From positions 1 through 9,545 of the forward strand of contig JAEZWE010000055.1 in the NCBI GenBank assembly GCA_023420435.1: a DNA stretch of 9,545 nt, written 5' to 3'. The translations under genes and the position numbers were made by a program. This stretch comes from Bacteroidota bacterium (lineage in GTDB: Bacteria; Bacteroidota; Bacteroidia; Flavobacteriales; Weeksellaceae). Below the pieces are notes generated by a model. That model saw only the letters and a program-made list of their open reading frames with translations. It searched no databases and had not been told where the DNA came from. Shown here piece after piece: positions 7,572-9,545 of this stretch (within the stretch, counting starts at the first letter, position 1; each line of letters starts with the position of its first letter).

Positions 7572-8798
7572 TTACATGAGCATTCTTTGTGCTTTTCTGA
7601 CTCCTTCAACAAGGGTATCAATTTCCTCAAAAGTATTATAAACAGCAAAACTTGCTCTTACTGTTCCGGCAATTTTGAAATAATCCATTATCGGTTGTGT
7701 ACAGTGATGTCCCGTTCTAACGGCAATTCCTAATTTATCGAGAATCATTCCTACATCGGAGGAAATTCCGGCTCCTTCAAGATTAAAGGAAACAACACCT
7801 GTTCTTCTTGCATTTTCACCATATATTTTTAGTCCCTCAATTTCCAAAAGTTTTTCTTGAGCGTATTTCAAAAGATTATTTTCATGATTTTGCAGATTTT
7901 TGTGACCAATATTCTCAATAAAATCAACTGCAGCTCCTAAAGCAATATTTCCTCCAACATTGGGAGTTCCGGCTTCGAATTTAAATGGTAAATCGGCATA
8001 AGTGGTTTTTTCAAAAGAACAAGTCGCGATCATTTCTCCACCTCCGTGAAAAGGCTGTATTTTTCTCAAAATTTCTTCTTTTCCATAAAGAATTCCGGTT
8101 CCCATTGGAGCGTACATTTTATGTCCGGAGAAAACGAAAAAATCGCAATCAAGCTGTTGAACATCAATTTTGAAATGCGGTGCACTTTGCGCTCCATCAA
8201 TCACAATTAAAGCATTAGAGTTATTTCGAACTTTAGAAATAATTTCTTCAATAGGATTTACAATTCCCAAAGCATTAGAAACTTGGTTTACAGAAACTAT
8301 TTTTGTTTTTTCGCTTAGGTTTTTATCAAGAAAATCTAATTGAAGAATTCCATTTTCATCCATTGGAATTATTTTTAGAACAGCTCCTGTTCTTTCACAA
8401 AGCATTTGCCAAGGAACGATATTCGAATGGTGCTCCAAATAGGAAATGATGATTTCATCACCTTCTTTTAAAATTTTTGAATTTCCTAAAGAATAAGCAA
8501 TTAAATTAAGAGATTCCGTTGTTCCACGAGTGAAAATAACCTCAAAATCCTCTTTTGCATTAATAAATTTTTGAATTTTTCTTCTTGAAATTTCCATTTC
8601 TTCCGTAGCAAGCTGAGAAAGCGTATGGATTCCGCGATGAACATTGGCGTTAATTTCGGTATAATATTTTTGCCAAACTTCAAGTACTGAATTTGGTTTT
8701 TGGGAAGTGGCAGCATTGTCCAAATAAATCAAAGGTTTTCCATTAATCTGTTGATTGAGGATGGGAAATTGACTGCGTATTGAATTGGGGTCTAACAT
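7572..8798 (-). CDS. sufS: Cysteine desulfurase, SufS type (group II)
   Basis: This PLP enzyme converts cysteine to alanine and passes the sulfur as a persulfide to a carrier such as SufE/SufU for Fe-S cluster assembly. The 408-residue product matches the SufS/CsdA class length. It shows YLDNAATSQKP (25-35), NVHRGIHTLS (52-61), RGTTESLNL (91-99), His124 of EHHSN over the cofactor ring, DGAQSAPH (201-208), SGHKMYAPMGTGILYG (224-239) with PLP-binding Lys227, EAGTPN (275-280), and the active-site loop RTGHHCTQP (361-369) with Cys366 followed by Arg381. The short loop around the cysteine marks it as group II rather than IscS/NifS. The ATG at 8798 begins the family-like MLDPNSIRSQFPIL. The gene is convergent with hemE, has its own candidate promoter, and has no other suf gene beside it. 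A paralogous CsdA-like role cannot be excluded. Confidence 0.95.
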   Translation of the reverse strand: MLDPNSIRSQFPILNQQINGKPLIYLDNAATSQKPNSVLEVWQKYYTEINANVHRGIHTLSQLATEEMEISRRKIQKFINAKEDFEVIFTRGTTESLNLIAYSLGNSKILKEGDEIIISYLEHHSNIVPWQMLCERTGAVLKIIPMDENGILQLDFLDKNLSEKTKIVSVNQVSNALGIVNPIEEIISKVRNNSNALIVIDGAQSAPHFKIDVQQLDCDFFVFSGHKMYAPMGTGILYGKEEILRKIQPFHGGGEMIATCSFEKTTYADLPFKFEAGTPNVGGNIALGAAVDFIENIGHKNLQNHENNLLKYAQEKLLEIEGLKIYGENARRTGVVSFNLEGAGISSDVGMILDKLGIAVRTGHHCTQPIMDYFKIAGTVRASFAVYNTFEEIDTLVEGVRKAQRMLM

Positions 8799-8816
8799 TT
8801 TAAATTTTATAATATT

Positions 8817-8852
8817 TTACCTTTTCAGCTTTATAAGTCACTCAAAAGGTAA
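8817..8852. repeat. Perfect 9-bp inverted repeat in the presumed sufS leader
   Basis: TTACCTTTT at 8817-8825 is mirrored exactly by AAAAGGTAA at 8844-8852, with an 18-nt spacer. In the leftward sufS transcript the arms would form a stem ending 18 nt before the ATG, which can extend inward by AG/CU after one G-G mismatch. There is no U-tract after it and its GC content is low, so it is not a convincing terminator. It could be a leader hairpin or an operator dyad. Confidence 0.55.
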
Positions 8853-8867
8853 CAATTTAGAAGGGTT

Positions 8868-8875
8868 CAAATTTA
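8868..8875 (-). promoter_or_regulatory. Candidate -7 promoter element for sufS
   Basis: Read leftwards this is TAAATTTG, a full match to the Bacteroidota TAnnTTTG element. Transcription would begin near 8862, leaving a leader of about 63 nt that contains the inverted repeat at 8817-8852. A TTG read leftwards at 8904-8902 lies 26 nt upstream, slightly beyond the usual spacing for a -33 element. The rplY terminator lies just beyond it, so sufS needs a promoter in this interval. Confidence 0.45.
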
Positions 8876-8920
8876 AGGATTATTTAGAGAATTTATTTTT
8901 TCAAATTTTCAAAATTTCAC

Positions 8921-8952
8921 ATAAAAAAACTCCTGACTAAAAGCCAGGAGTT
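8921..8952 (-). terminator. Intrinsic terminator of rplY
   Basis: Read leftwards: an 8-bp stem AACTCCTG (8952-8945), a 9-nt loop, the partner CAGGAGTT (8935-8928), then an uninterrupted T-run ending at about 8923. This is a textbook rho-independent terminator starting 19 nt after the rplY stop codon. It isolates sufS from rplY. Confidence 0.93.
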
Positions 8953-8971
8953 ATATTAATTTTTATACAGA

Positions 8972-9545
8972 TTATTCTGCTGCCGGAGCTTCAGTTTCTG
9001 TAGCTGCACCTTCAGCCGGAGCTGCATCTGCTGCTACTTCTTCCTCATCATCGTCAGCTGCACCTGCACCACCTTTCATTGCATTTCTAGACATCTTCAC
9101 AGCTGCAACAACTGCATTGTCCGGATGCATAAATGTGAATCCATCAGCTTTGATATCTCCTACATAAATTTTGTTTCCAATTTTTAGTGGGGTTACATCA
9201 ACTACGATTTCATCTGGTAAGTTAGCAGGAACTGCTTTCAATTTCAATTTTCTGAAAGACTGGCGAAGAACACCACCCGCAACAACACCTTTTGCACGTC
9301 CCGTAATTTTTACAGGAACTTCCATAACTACAGGTTTGTTATCCGAAAGTTGATAAAAATCAACATGAAGGATTTTATCTGTAATTGGGTGGAACTGGAT
9401 ATCCTGAAGTACGGCAGGAATAGTTTCACCATCAATAACAAGCTCAGCTGTGTGTGCGTCTGGAGTATAAACCAAATTTTTGAAAGATTTCTCTTCTGTA
9501 GAGAAATTCAAAGGTTCTTTACCACCATAAACAACACAAGGAACT
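8972..9545 (-). CDS. rplY: Large-subunit ribosomal protein L25, Ctc/TL5 type, N-terminus cut by the window edge
   Basis: L25 binds 5S rRNA in the large ribosomal subunit; the long Ctc/TL5 form adds a C-terminal beta domain. The visible 190 residues begin inside the N-terminal 5S-binding domain (VPCVVYGGKEPLNFSTEEK, then LVYTPDAHTAELVIDG) and run through HVDFYQLSDNKPVVMEVPVK and the TL5 domain (LPDEIVVDVTPLKIGNKIYVGDI). They end in an acidic, alanine-rich low-complexity tail (DDDEEEVAADAA and beyond), common in Bacteroidota L25. Roughly 25-30 N-terminal residues are missing, judged from the family. The TTG at 9511 is an internal leucine codon, not a start, because the conserved L25 sequence continues upstream to the edge. 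In related genomes prs often lies upstream; that is outside this window. Confidence 0.95.
   Translation of the reverse strand, partial: VPCVVYGGKEPLNFSTEEKSFKNLVYTPDAHTAELVIDGETIPAVLQDIQFHPITDKILHVDFYQLSDNKPVVMEVPVKITGRAKGVVAGGVLRQSFRKLKLKAVPANLPDEIVVDVTPLKIGNKIYVGDIKADGFTFMHPDNAVVAAVKMSRNAMKGGAGAADDDEEEVAADAAPAEGAATETEAPAAE

Noticed and set aside
9012..9075. Possible frameshift or foreign repeat at the alanine/glutamate-rich end of rplY
   Set aside because: The frame is intact to the stop codon and acidic, alanine-rich tails are common in Bacteroidota L25.
9509..9511. TTG as the start of L25
   Set aside because: The frame continues upstream to the window edge with recognisable L25 sequence (VPCVVYGGKEP), so the gene is cut by the window and this is an internal leucine.
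1..9545. Novel defence system, mobile element, CRISPR array or tRNA in the window
   Set aside because: Nearly all of the sequence is accounted for by recognised housekeeping genes in compact operons; I saw no regularly spaced repeats, transposase or integrase motifs, terminal inverted repeats or tRNA-like cloverleaf.

Overview
This is an AT-rich stretch of ordinary chromosomal housekeeping genes from a member of the Bacteroidota, most likely a flavobacterium of the Chryseobacterium/Weeksellaceae type. The basis is the protein style of MreB, HemA, HemC and L25, the lack of Shine-Dalgarno sequences before the genes, and intergenic matches to the Bacteroidota -7 promoter element TAnnTTTG. The genus is an inference from pattern recognition; no search was run.

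Layout. Positions 1-3324 hold the cell-shape/elongasome operon, read leftwards: mreB, mreC, mreD and the N-terminal two-thirds of mrdA (PBP2), which runs off the left edge a few residues before its catalytic serine. The genes are tightly packed: a 20-nt gap, then an 8-nt overlap, then a 3-nt overlap in which the mrdA TTG start shares bases with the mreD TGA stop. Positions 3325-3562 are a divergent control region with a candidate promoter for each direction. Positions 3563-7522 hold hemA, hemC, hemD and hemE, read rightwards. They encode four steps of tetrapyrrole synthesis: glutamyl-tRNA to glutamate-1-semialdehyde, porphobilinogen to hydroxymethylbilane, closure to uroporphyrinogen III, and decarboxylation to coproporphyrinogen III. 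hemL and hemB are not here. A bidirectional intrinsic terminator at 7541-7567 separates hemE from the convergent gene sufS (7572-8798, leftwards), a group II cysteine desulfurase that appears to be transcribed alone. Upstream of sufS lies a 173-nt intergenic region with a candidate promoter, a perfect 9-bp inverted repeat in the presumed leader, and the intrinsic terminator of rplY. The right end is rplY (ribosomal protein L25, Ctc type), missing its N-terminus at the window edge.

How it fits together. MreB filaments with MreC and MreD position PBP2 for lateral peptidoglycan synthesis, and rodA probably follows mrdA outside the window. The hem genes form one supply line for heme, and SufS supplies sulfur for Fe-S clusters, so the middle of the window is broadly cofactor biosynthesis, although sufS is a separate transcription unit.

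I found no mobile element, CRISPR array, RNA gene, defence system or other undescribed system. The observations worth a second look are small: a TTG start coupled to the mreD stop, two gene starts that should be placed downstream of the longest open frame (mreB, hemC), a possible nearly leaderless hemA transcript, an inverted repeat in the sufS leader, and the isolated position of sufS.
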